64,000 nt of DNA from the NCBI RefSeq assembly GCF_016592555.1, contig NZ_AP014546.1, forward strand, positions 124,001 to 188,000, given 5' to 3'. Below the pieces are notes generated by a model. The model was not told the origin of the DNA, ran no database searches, and saw only the letters and a list, made by a program, of their open reading frames with translations. The position numbers and the translations under genes were made by a program. This document shows, one piece after another, positions 16,956-25,137 of this stretch (within the stretch, counting starts at the first letter, position 1; each line of letters begins with the position of its first letter). The DNA is from Neptunomonas japonica JAMM 1380. Its GTDB lineage: Bacteria; Pseudomonadota; Gammaproteobacteria; Pseudomonadales; Balneatricaceae.

Positions 16956-18455
16956 TTACTTCATAGAAATAGTAGTGTGGACTTTATTAGACGTTGTACC
17001 AGGCTCGAACCAGCGAGCTGATACTGTCTTTGTTTGCGTCCAGAACTGTACGGCTTGCTGGCCGTTAGGTCCTAAGTCACCTAATTTAGATGCACGTGAG
17101 CCAGTAAAGCTGAAATAAGCAACCGGTACAGCAATTGGGATGTTGATGCCCACTTGGCCTACATCGACGTTATTTTCGAACCAGCGTGCACTCCAGCCTG
17201 AGTTGGTGAAGATAGCAGTACCATTACCATTTTCGTTAGCGTTGATAATATCAACAGCACTCTCTAGATCATCAGCGCCCATCACACACATGACAGGACC
17301 GAAGATTTCCTGAGTGTAGATATCCATTTCAGTAGTGACGTCAGAAAACAAGGTAGGGCCGACGAAATTGCCTTGTGGGTAACCTTCAACAACGACACCA
17401 CGACCGTCGAGTAATAAGGATGCGCCTTGCTGAACACCTGTTTCAATAAGTCCTTCAACACGTGCTTGTGCTTGTGGAGATACTAGCGGGCCTAAGTCTG
17501 CCTCGCGGTTAGTACCAGGGCCTATGATCATGCTTTTAGCACGCTCAACCATTTCTGGCAGCCACTCACGTGCTTCGCCAACTAAAATCACAATAGAGTT
17601 AGCCATGCAGCGTTGGCCTGCCGCACCAAAGCACGACCCCAGCATATGGTTAATGGCTTGGTCCTTATTGGCGTCAGGCATGATAACGGCGTGGTTTTTT
17701 GCACCCATCATGCACTGTGCGCGTTTACCTGTGCTGCTAGCGCGATTATAAAGAGATGTACCGACATGAGTAGAACCGATAAAAGACAGTGCTTTAACAT
17801 CAGGGTGGTCTGCAAGACGGTTAGCAACATCAGCGCCACCGTGCACGACATTCAATACGCCAGCAGGAACGCCTGCTTGCATCGCCAGTTCAACTAAGCG
17901 CATAGTTGACGTAGGGTCTTGTTCAGAAGGCTTTAAAACAAATGTGTTACCGCATGCGATTGCTATCGGGAACATAAAGCAAGGCAGCATAATCGGGAAG
18001 TTAAATGCAGTAATACCCACACCAACACCTAGCGGTTTGTTGAGCGTATAGACATTAACGTCACCCGCAACATTGTCAGCTATCTCGCCCAATTGGAGTT
18101 TAGTGATTAGGCAGGCATTTTCGATGGCTTCTAGCCCACGGCCAACTTCACCTTCGGCATCAGGTAGTGTCTTACCGTGTTCTAAGCTTATTAGCTCAGC
18201 GATTTCTTTGATGTTGTCGCGTACCAATTGTTGGAATCGCAGCATAATTGCTTGGCGTTTGGCGACGGACACTTTGCGCCAGCTTTTGAAAGCTTCTTTT
18301 GCGCTAGCAACGGCAGTGTCGACTTCATCAAGTGTTGCAAACGGTACTTGGGCAACTACTTCTTGAGTGGCTGGATTAAGCACATCAGCCCAAATGCCGC
18401 TGGTGGTTTCAACTTTTTCGCCGTTAATAATCATTGATACTTGGGGAATGCTCAT
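16956..18455 (-). CDS. mmsA: CoA-acylating methylmalonate-semialdehyde dehydrogenase
   Basis: Aldehyde dehydrogenase that turns methylmalonate or malonate semialdehyde into propionyl- or acetyl-CoA plus CO2, used in valine, thymine and inositol catabolism. The catalytic Cys is in FGAAGQRCMA (residue 283 of the product). The position that is a general-base Glu in ordinary aldehyde dehydrogenases reads GAKNHAVIMPD, as expected for MmsA. ITAFNFPIMLPCFMFPIA and FTGSRASKLGD also match. The start at 18455 is set by GGAGG 7 nt upstream; the frame extends six codons further. Divergent from a LysR gene. No other valine-pathway gene (mmsB, acyl-CoA dehydrogenase) is beside it. Confidence 0.93.
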   Translation of the reverse strand: MSIPQVSMIINGEKVETTSGIWADVLNPATQEVVAQVPFATLDEVDTAVASAKEAFKSWRKVSVAKRQAIMLRFQQLVRDNIKEIAELISLEHGKTLPDAEGEVGRGLEAIENACLITKLQLGEIADNVAGDVNVYTLNKPLGVGVGITAFNFPIMLPCFMFPIAIACGNTFVLKPSEQDPTSTMRLVELAMQAGVPAGVLNVVHGGADVANRLADHPDVKALSFIGSTHVGTSLYNRASSTGKRAQCMMGAKNHAVIMPDANKDQAINHMLGSCFGAAGQRCMANSIVILVGEAREWLPEMVERAKSMIIGPGTNREADLGPLVSPQAQARVEGLIETGVQQGASLLLDGRGVVVEGYPQGNFVGPTLFSDVTTEMDIYTQEIFGPVMCVMGADDLESAVDIINANENGNGTAIFTNSGWSARWFENNVDVGQVGINIPIAVPVAYFSFTGSRASKLGDLGPNGQQAVQFWTQTKTVSARWFEPGTTSNKVHTTISMK

Positions 18456-18599
18456 TATTACCTCCAGAGACATCGTTAATAGATATCTGGGTTATGTTGC
18501 ACTGCATATAATGCTGCATTTATGCAAGCAGTGTATTTATCTTGATATCGAGGATAGCGGCAGGGTATCTTCTTAACAATAGACAGTTTGGCAATGCAG

Positions 18600-18617
18600 C
18601 CTTGCATAATTGCAAGG
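18600..18617. promoter_or_regulatory. Palindromic LysR-type site between mmsA and its LysR gene
   Basis: CCTTGCA-TAAT-TGCAAGG is a perfect 18-bp dyad (7-bp arms). Its core TTGCATAATTGCAA contains the T-N11-A pattern of LysR sites. It lies 24 bp before the LysR start and about 145 bp before mmsA. An additional CACTGC/GCAGTG pair lies closer to mmsA (about 18498-18533). The probable ligand is the LysR product of 18641 (inference from position). Confidence 0.5.
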
Positions 18618-18640
18618 ATATGATCACAAAGAGAATAGAT

Positions 18641-19534
18641 ATGAACTGGGATGACTTAAAGGTCTTTTTAGAAGTCGCGCGTACTGAGAAGCTATCACAA
18701 GCGGCTAAACGCTTAGGCATAGATGCGTCGACAGTATCGCGGCGCTTACACCGGCTAGAAGATCAGTTGGCTACCCAGTTGTTTGATCGCAGTACTGAAG
18801 GTCATAGCCTCACAGAGCATGGTCAGTTACTGTTACAAACTGCGCGTGATATGGACCAGCGGGCCCAAGCAGCTAATGATATTTTGCAGGGTAAAAATTT
18901 AGAGAATCAAGGTAAAGTGCGCCTTGGCGTTACTGAAGCGTTTGGCAATGACTTTATTGCACCTGAGCTGGCGCGTTTTTGCCAGCAGAACCCCCAGATC
19001 ATTATTGATCTATTGCCTTTACAGCGCTTCGTTAAGTGGTCTCATCAGGAAGTAGAGATAGCTGTTACGATTGAAAAACCGCCAAATACCTCACTCGTGG
19101 TTTCTAAACTCTGTGATTACGGCCTTAGTATGTATGCTTCTCGTGATTATCTTGAGAACTCAGAAGCTATTAATGTGCCAGAGGATATTTATAACCATCC
19201 ACTGATTGGTTATGTAGATGACTTGGTGTTTAGTGACCAGCTGTCCTATTTAGAACGCTTACTGCCCAATTCAAACCCATGCTTTCGTAGCACCAGTGTT
19301 GTTACTCAATCGGTAGCTGTGCGCGAAGGGCTAGGGCTTGCGATGCTGCCTCATTTTTTAGCACGAAGGCATGCAGATTTAATTCCGGTCTTGCCGCAGC
19401 AAACGAGCGTCGTGCGGACTTTTTGGATAGCCGTTCACCCTGAACAAAAAAAGCTAGCTCGTGTGAACAAGGTTTGGCAGCACTTAAAGCGCCATGCACA
19501 GGACAACGCGGCCATGCTAATGGAAGGAAACTAG
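18641..19534 (+). CDS. LysR-family transcriptional regulator, divergent from mmsA
   Basis: The winged-helix N-terminus (MNWDDLKVFLEVARTEKLSQAAKRLGIDASTVSRRL pattern, residues 1-36) and a C-terminal effector domain make up 297 residues, the family norm. The open frame begins 33 codons earlier, but that extension is not LysR-like, so the ATG at 18641 is preferred. Its place divergent from mmsA, sharing a 185-bp intergenic region with a palindromic site, suggests it controls mmsA. Confidence 0.88.
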   Translation: MNWDDLKVFLEVARTEKLSQAAKRLGIDASTVSRRLHRLEDQLATQLFDRSTEGHSLTEHGQLLLQTARDMDQRAQAANDILQGKNLENQGKVRLGVTEAFGNDFIAPELARFCQQNPQIIIDLLPLQRFVKWSHQEVEIAVTIEKPPNTSLVVSKLCDYGLSMYASRDYLENSEAINVPEDIYNHPLIGYVDDLVFSDQLSYLERLLPNSNPCFRSTSVVTQSVAVREGLGLAMLPHFLARRHADLIPVLPQQTSVVRTFWIAVHPEQKKLARVNKVWQHLKRHAQDNAAMLMEGN

Positions 19535-19580
19535 CTTAATGTTGATAAGAAGCAGATAAGAGTGCTCTACATTAAGCTAG
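19531..19580. terminator. Stem-loop between convergent LysR and fhs genes
   Basis: CTAGCTTAATGT (19531-19542) and ACATTAAGCTAG (19569-19580) form a perfect 12-bp stem with a 26-nt loop. It starts on the LysR stop codon. No T-run follows on either strand, so it may be an atypical bidirectional terminator or an mRNA 3'-end stabiliser. Confidence 0.4.
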
Positions 19581-19600
19581 GGACAATACTTACAACACCG

Positions 19601-21265
19601 TTACTCTAGGCCTTCGATAATTCCACTTTTTAGTAACTTAATACTATTGGCTGCGGGTTTCTTGGGTAGCCCCGGCATACGCATGATTTTACCGGTTAGT
19701 ATCACTAAAAATCCTGCGCCCGCATTAATCTGAATGGCGCTAACGGTGACCTCAAAGTCTCGTGGTCTGCCGTGTAAAGCAGGGTCGTCAGATAATGAGC
19801 TAGGTGCTTTTGCAATACAAACGGGAAGGTGCGTGAGCCCTAGTTTTTCGACCTGCTTAAGGTCTTTTTCCGCATCTTTTGAGAAGGCAACATCATCGGC
19901 CCCGTACATGGCTTTACATACGGCACGCACTTTTTCTAATACGCTAGCATCTAACTCATAGAGTGGTTTGAAAGGGCGGTTTTTTTCAACAGATGCCATC
20001 ACGACTTTAGCCAACTCAATGGCGCCTTTGCCTCCCTCAGCGTGGTGGTTTGTTTCGGCAAAAGAAACACCATGCACCTCGCAACGCGCACGAATTAAGG
20101 CAATTTCTGCATCGGTGTCGGTGGCAAACCGATTCAGGGCAACGACTGGATGTTTATTAAATATCTCTACACTTTCTATATGCTTATCTAGGTTTTCTAG
20201 GCCCTGTTCAACAGCGATAAGGTCTTCATTTTCTAAGTCGTTTTTATTTTTGCCGCCGTGCATTTTCAAGGCACGTACCGTTGTGACCAGTACGACAGCG
20301 TCTGGGTCTAATTCGGCTACTCTGCATTTAATATCAAAAAATTTTTCGGCGCCTAAATCAAAACCAAACCCGGCTTCTGTAATTGCCCAGTCTGCATGAT
20401 GCATCGCCATGCGTGTGGCAATCACACTGTTACAACCGTGAGCAATGTTTGCAAAAGGCCCGCCATGAACAAAGGCCGGCGTACCTTCAAAACTCTGCAC
20501 TAAGTTAGGCTGTAACGCATCGCGAAGCAGCGCCATCATTGCACCAGTAATGCCTAACTGCTCTGCATAAACGGGATCGCCTTGGTAAGTGAAGCCAATT
20601 AAGGTTTGCTCTAAGCGTCGCTGTAAATCTTCAGCATCATTAGCTAGACAGAGCATGGCCATCACTTCGGAAGCCGCGGTAATATCAAAGCCTCCTTCAC
20701 GAGGGATGCCCTGCATCTTGCCGCCAAGACCGAGTACAATTTTTCGCAGGCTCCGGTCATTCATATCCATGACGCGGCGCCATACAATTTGCCGAGGGTC
20801 GATGTTGAGCGCGTTACCCTGGTAGATATGATTGTCCAGTGCTGCAGAGAGTAAGTTGTTCGCACTGGTGATGGCATGAAAATCACCCGTAAAGTGCAGG
20901 TTGATTCGATCAGCAGGCATTATCTGGCTATAACCTCCGCCCGTTGCCCCGCCTTTCATACCTAAGCATGGCCCAAGAGAGGGTTCGCGTAGCGCCATAC
21001 ATACCGACTCATTCAGCTGAGTAAACGCTTGCCCAAGGCCAATCGTAGTCGTTGTTTTACCTTCACCTGATGGTGTGGGGGTGGTGGCTGAAACCAGAAT
21101 TAACAGACCTTTTTTCTGGGTTGGTGTTGTGAGAGCTGTTAAGTCGACCTTTGCGATGTCACGGCCATAAGAGTAAAGGTATTGCTCCTCAATACCCAGT
21201 GCTTCACTGATGTGGGTAATAGGCTTTGGTGTAAACTGTTGAGCTATTTCTACATCTGTCGGCAT
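19601..21265 (-). CDS. fhs: Formate-tetrahydrofolate ligase
   Basis: Joins formate to tetrahydrofolate using ATP, or runs in reverse to make ATP and formate. The P-loop-like SATTPTPSGEGKTTTTIGLGQAF (about residues 58-80) and C-terminal FLVILTGKIMRMPGLPKKPAANSI are diagnostic; 554 residues is family length. AGGAG lies 6 nt before the ATG. It belongs functionally with purU, folD and the dimethylglycine-dehydrogenase-like gene 3-9 kb downstream, although it is on the opposite strand. Confidence 0.97.
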   Translation of the reverse strand: MPTDVEIAQQFTPKPITHISEALGIEEQYLYSYGRDIAKVDLTALTTPTQKKGLLILVSATTPTPSGEGKTTTTIGLGQAFTQLNESVCMALREPSLGPCLGMKGGATGGGYSQIMPADRINLHFTGDFHAITSANNLLSAALDNHIYQGNALNIDPRQIVWRRVMDMNDRSLRKIVLGLGGKMQGIPREGGFDITAASEVMAMLCLANDAEDLQRRLEQTLIGFTYQGDPVYAEQLGITGAMMALLRDALQPNLVQSFEGTPAFVHGGPFANIAHGCNSVIATRMAMHHADWAITEAGFGFDLGAEKFFDIKCRVAELDPDAVVLVTTVRALKMHGGKNKNDLENEDLIAVEQGLENLDKHIESVEIFNKHPVVALNRFATDTDAEIALIRARCEVHGVSFAETNHHAEGGKGAIELAKVVMASVEKNRPFKPLYELDASVLEKVRAVCKAMYGADDVAFSKDAEKDLKQVEKLGLTHLPVCIAKAPSSLSDDPALHGRPRDFEVTVSAIQINAGAGFLVILTGKIMRMPGLPKKPAANSIKLLKSGIIEGLE

Positions 21266-21478
21266 GTGAGGCTCCTAGACTTTATTCACGTTTATCAGGC
21301 ATCATATAGCTGATTTAACAATGAAAAATTGATGAGCAACAAGTAGTACACTTCTCTATTTTGATGCTAAATAATTGCAACAATGTTTATGCAAGGTAGC
21401 ACTCTTTTGCGGAATTACATAAGTGCTTAAAGGATTCATCTACTTCAACAAAGTTTCCATGCTCTGCTAGCCGTAATG

Positions 21479-22567
21479 TTAAGATAGTTCTGCATTTAGT
21501 TGGGTGAGGTACTCAGCTACTGTGGAGCTAGCTTGCTCCATCTTCATAAGGTGATCGGCTGTCATCACCATATCGCCTATACGTGCCGCTTCAACTGCCG
21601 CTAGTCCTTGTTTATGTACATCCTCATGAGGAGAAGCTATGCGGCTATAGCTTGGTAAATGTTTATAGTCTTTGTGGCCATCTCCGGTGAAGTACCATTG
21701 ACCCAAGCGACAGGAGGTATGATCAGATAGCGAGTTAACGTTATGCAGATCACCCGTAATAATGCGGTCATAGACCGCATTTTTCCATATGACATGATCT
21801 AGCTTTACGGTTTGAATAAAAGCATCGCTGGAACTGGATTGTATAACATGCTTCATGTGGCTTGATAAGCTGACAACTTGTGTGACACCGCACCTTATTT
21901 GTTCAGCAGAAGCGACCACTTCAGAGCTGGTGTTTTGCACATTTTGGATATCGTGCGATGCTTCTCCCGTTTTAATGGCAATTTGCTTCACTAAAGAGGC
22001 GATGTTATCACTAGCCTCACTTGCTTTTTTTGCTAGATTTCTTACTTCGTCGGCGACAACCGCAAAGCCTCTTCCTGCCTCCCCTGCACGAGCGGCTTCG
22101 ATTGCTGCATTGAGTGCAAGTAAATTAGTTTGGTCAGATATACCACCAATAATGTCTACAAAATCTTCTATTTGTTTAGATACGCTGAGCAGATCTTCAA
22201 TCTTGTCGTTACAAGTGTTCGAGCTGCTTTGAATTACTTCAACCTTCCTTAGAATGATATTAACAGCTTGTTCTGTCTGATCGAAAACACCCATAGACTC
22301 ACTCAGAGCGCCTTTTTCTGAATGAAGGCTCTCAGCGGTTTTTGCGATTGTATCTCGTGCATTAGTGACTAGATTATTACCTTTGATCCAAGCCAAGCAT
22401 AGCTGTTTTTGATCGTTTAAATCTGCCGAAGGTTTATCTGAAAACTCTGAAAGCAATTGTTTGAGTTCTCGGTTTTCTTGAAGAGCTGCTTCTTTTTCGT
22501 TATTAATTTTTAAAATTTCATTCTCGTAGTGAGATATTTGTGCGTGCAATTTCTTTGAAAAAAACAT
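21479..22567 (-). CDS. Soluble methyl-accepting chemotaxis-type protein with CZB domain
   Basis: Cytoplasmic chemoreceptor: no membrane segment is present. An N-terminal coiled coil (about 8-45) leads into a short signalling domain whose tip reads [19 protein letters not shown] followed by [15 protein letters not shown] (145-179). The C-terminal chemoreceptor zinc-binding domain (about 255-335) has ligands His258, Cys286 ([10 protein letters not shown]), His314 and His318 (HEDVH). CZB receptors of this kind often sense oxidants, hypochlorous acid or zinc. At 362 residues, the signalling domain has a much-shortened coiled coil, as seen in orphan soluble receptors. No che genes lie nearby. Confidence 0.9.
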   Translation of the reverse strand: MFFSKKLHAQISHYENEILKINNEKEAALQENRELKQLLSEFSDKPSADLNDQKQLCLAWIKGNNLVTNARDTIAKTAESLHSEKGALSESMGVFDQTEQAVNIILRKVEVIQSSSNTCNDKIEDLLSVSKQIEDFVDIIGGISDQTNLLALNAAIEAARAGEAGRGFAVVADEVRNLAKKASEASDNIASLVKQIAIKTGEASHDIQNVQNTSSEVVASAEQIRCGVTQVVSLSSHMKHVIQSSSSDAFIQTVKLDHVIWKNAVYDRIITGDLHNVNSLSDHTSCRLGQWYFTGDGHKDYKHLPSYSRIASPHEDVHKQGLAAVEAARIGDMVMTADHLMKMEQASSTVAEYLTQLNAELS

Positions 22568-22889
22568 CTTTATAATTCCATGAGTATGCTTGTATAAATA
22601 ACGGATTACTGCAGAGATATCAGATATATAGTTTAGTTCAGGATTCTTCTTTTTCTACCCGTATTGTTAGTAGATAAGGGGTTTTGGTAGTTCATGTGTC
22701 GTGTCATCCTCAGATTTAAGAACTCTTAAGTACTTATTTATCAGCATAATTGTATTAGGCTGATGTTCTTTGTATCTGTGAAAGTCGGTTAGCTTAGCTA
22801 TTGTGTAAAAAATGTTAGCCGTGCTTGATGTTTATTTGCACTAAAATATTACGAGCAGGCAGTATCCAAATAATTTACCAGAGGTAATT
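22568..22889. other. 322-bp intergenic region between divergent MCP and HAD genes
   Basis: AT-rich and without an open frame, RNA gene or strong repeat that I can support. It must hold the two divergent promoters. AGAGGTAATT just before 22890 is the ribosome-binding site of the HAD gene. Confidence 0.4.
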
Positions 22890-23573
22890 ATGGCGATCAC
22901 ATTAGCATTTGATGTATACGGAACCCTGATTAATACTCATGGATTGCTGACACAGCTTAAAGAGCTAATGGGTGATAGCGCACAGAGTTTTTCGGATACA
23001 TGGCGTGAAAAACAGCTGGAGTATTCGTTTCGCAGAAGTTTAATGAGAAGCTATCTTCCCTTTTCTGAATGTACCCGCAGCGCACTTGAATATGCCTGTA
23101 AGTCACATCGGGTAGATGTGAGTGCTGAGCAGAAATTCCAGTTGCTGTCATTGTACGCCGAGCTACCCGCTTTTCAGGATACCCAGCATGGATTAGCGAT
23201 GTTGAATCATGAGCAGTTTCGCCCTTACGCATTTTCTAACGGTACTGAAGCTGCCGTTAGAAAGTTACTTCAAGCTTCTGGAGCAGACCAGTACTTGCTC
23301 GATATTGTTAGTGTTGATGATATTAAAAGCTTCAAACCAGATCCTGCTGTATATGAGTACTTTTTACAACGCAGCGCTTCAGATAAAAAGCAAAGCTGGC
23401 TGATATCCAGTAATCCCTTCGATGTAATCGGTGCCTTAAACTTTGGGATGAAAGCGGCTTGGGTTAAACGCACTGACGCAGCATTGTTTGATGATTGGGA
23501 GGTTACACCCACACTTATTGTTGATTCTCTGGAACGAATTGGAGAACAAATCTTGCAAGAGTCCGGGGTCTAA
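22890..23573 (+). CDS. HAD-superfamily hydrolase, haloacid dehalogenase type II-like
   Basis: The nucleophile motif FDVYGTLIN (residues 7-15) with DxYGT, motif II FSNGT (around 111-115) and KSFKPDPAVYEY (around 145-156) match the type II (S)-2-haloacid dehalogenase subgroup. The length, 227 residues, also fits. It would hydrolyse a C-halogen or phosphate-type bond through an aspartyl intermediate. Many members of this subgroup are not dehalogenases, so the substrate is uncertain. Single gene with a good ribosome-binding site. Confidence 0.8.
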   Translation: MAITLAFDVYGTLINTHGLLTQLKELMGDSAQSFSDTWREKQLEYSFRRSLMRSYLPFSECTRSALEYACKSHRVDVSAEQKFQLLSLYAELPAFQDTQHGLAMLNHEQFRPYAFSNGTEAAVRKLLQASGADQYLLDIVSVDDIKSFKPDPAVYEYFLQRSASDKKQSWLISSNPFDVIGALNFGMKAAWVKRTDAALFDDWEVTPTLIVDSLERIGEQILQESGV

Positions 23574-23650
23574 GTAAGTACTGACTATTTAATAGTGAGT
23601 GTTGCTGGGATACTGATTTGTCATCTACGTCGCCAGAAATTTTTGTGCTG

Positions 23651-23699
23651 TGCCAAGTCGGTATGTGCACTCGCCAATACCGACTAAGGTAATTGGCAT
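23651..23699 (+). other. Stem-loop downstream of the HAD gene
   Basis: AGTCGGTAT (23656-23664) pairs perfectly with ATACCGACT (23677-23685) around a 12-nt loop. Outer TGCCAA and TTGGCA also pair if a short bulge is allowed. It lies 80 bp past the HAD stop. There is no good T-run (TTTCTTTAAAA follows), so it may be a weak terminator or an RNA-stability element. Confidence 0.45.
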
Positions 23700-24031
23700 T
23701 TCTTTAAAATAATCTATTTCAACATCACCTTATTTCGTTCTTTTCGCATCCTCTGAGTGAAAGGCAGTCCATTTTTCAATTCAACATATTGCTTTGTTGT
23801 AGATTTTATCTGACAGCAAAAACTCCCTATAGGAAGTGGCTAAGAGTTGCGAAATAAAAACGACTTTTAAATTATTAAATCTCTCGTTAATAAATAGCTA
23901 TCTAGTTGATAACTATAAAAGCATCACGCTTTCATGAAACGTATTGTTTTGAATGCATTGACATGAAATAAAAAATATATATAAATACATAAATGAAATA
24001 AATTAAAATAATTTCACATCCTGGTTTTTAA

Positions 24032-24136
24032 GCTACTCAAAAAAATGCAGGAGCACCGATTTTTGGTGTGTCTGCCCACGGCCTAGTGGCTGATTTGTTT
24101 GGGGCTTTACCTGAACTTGAAAAAGCATTGCATTAA
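24032..24136 (+). pseudogene. etfA: Relic of the 3' end of an ETF alpha-subunit gene
   Basis: Thirty-four codons plus a stop read ATQKNAGAPIFGV followed by SAHGLVADLFGALPELEKALH. This matches the conserved C-terminus of electron-transfer-flavoprotein alpha (the AINKDxxAPIFxVADYGLVxDLFxVxPEL pattern). The frame is closed by TAA immediately upstream (24029-24031). The preceding 450 bp are AT-rich and show no further ETF sequence, so the rest of the gene is missing. It lies 90 bp before purU, in the neighbourhood where related genomes keep betaine/dimethylglycine catabolic genes with their ETF (inference). Confidence 0.7.
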
Positions 24137-24226
24137 CTCTTTTTAAATATAGAAAGTGTCTAAAAATAACAAGGTAATGCAGGCGCGCAACAACTTCTGT
24201 GACTGCGTTATTAAAGGATATATATC

Positions 24227-25081
24227 ATGAAACGTACTTTTCGTTTAATTCTGGATTGTCCGGACCAAGTTGGAATCGTTACTCGTGTTGGCGAGATGAT
24301 CACCCGTCATGGTGGCTGGATATCTGAAGCTGCGCATCATTCTGATGAAGACAGCAATCGCTTTTTTTCCCGCATTGAGATTCTGGCTGACTCTTTATCG
24401 TTTGGAATTGAAGAACTACGCGAAAAGTTTGAACCGATGATCGACGAATACCAAATGAATCTTCGTCTCGTTGATAGTGCTACACCTAAAAAAGTCGTGT
24501 TGATGGCGAGTAAAGGTAGTCATTGTTTATCTGATCTTTTGGATCGCTGGAAAAGTGGCGATCTGGACTGTGAAATCAGCTGTGTTATTTCAAATCATAC
24601 CGGTATGCAGGGGTTGGTTGAATGGTACGGTATTCCTTATCACCATGTGGTGATTGATAAAGAGAATAAAGCTCCAGGGTTTGCTCAGGTAGAAGGTTTA
24701 GTTGATGAATATGATGCGGACTGTGTTGTTTTAGCGCGTTATATGCAAATTCTGCCGCAGGCGTTGTGTGAAAAATATCGACATCGGGTAATCAATATCC
24801 ATCACAGTTTTTTGCCCTCCTTTATTGGCGCTAAACCCTATCACCAAGCTTCGCGCCGTGGAGTGAAATTGATTGGTGCGACATGCCACTATGTAACGGA
24901 ACAGTTGGATGAAGGTCCGATCATTGATCAAGATGTAGCACGTGTTACGCATAGCGATAAAGTAGAAGACCTAGTGCGTTTGGGTAAAGACGTTGAAAAG
25001 ACGGTGCTCGCTCGTGGCTTACGCGACCATTTGGAAGATCGCATTTTAGTGCACGGCAATAAAACAGTGGTATTCAGCTAA
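24227..25081 (+). CDS. purU: Formyltetrahydrofolate deformylase
   Basis: Hydrolyses 10-formyl-THF to formate and THF, balancing the one-carbon pool. An N-terminal ACT domain (LILDCPDQVGIVTRVGEMI) is followed by the formyltransferase-fold domain. Its active-site stretch is VINIHHSFLPSFIGAKPYHQA, and the catalytic Asp lies in EGPIIDQDVARVTH. 284 residues is standard. AAAGGA precedes the ATG. It is 56 bp upstream of the dimethylglycine-dehydrogenase-like gene and probably co-transcribed, which fits removal of one-carbon units made by that enzyme. Confidence 0.96.
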   Translation: MKRTFRLILDCPDQVGIVTRVGEMITRHGGWISEAAHHSDEDSNRFFSRIEILADSLSFGIEELREKFEPMIDEYQMNLRLVDSATPKKVVLMASKGSHCLSDLLDRWKSGDLDCEISCVISNHTGMQGLVEWYGIPYHHVVIDKENKAPGFAQVEGLVDEYDADCVVLARYMQILPQALCEKYRHRVINIHHSFLPSFIGAKPYHQASRRGVKLIGATCHYVTEQLDEGPIIDQDVARVTHSDKVEDLVRLGKDVEKTVLARGLRDHLEDRILVHGNKTVVFS

Positions 25082-25137
25082 TAATAACTTTACCAACTTA
25101 ATTCTGCGCCAGAGCCGTAGAATTTTGGAGAATAATA

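Noticed and set aside
22739..22765. Possible sigma-28 promoter (GCTGATAA on minus strand) for the chemoreceptor gene
   Set aside because: The -10-like element has no matching -35 TAAAGTTT at the required spacing.
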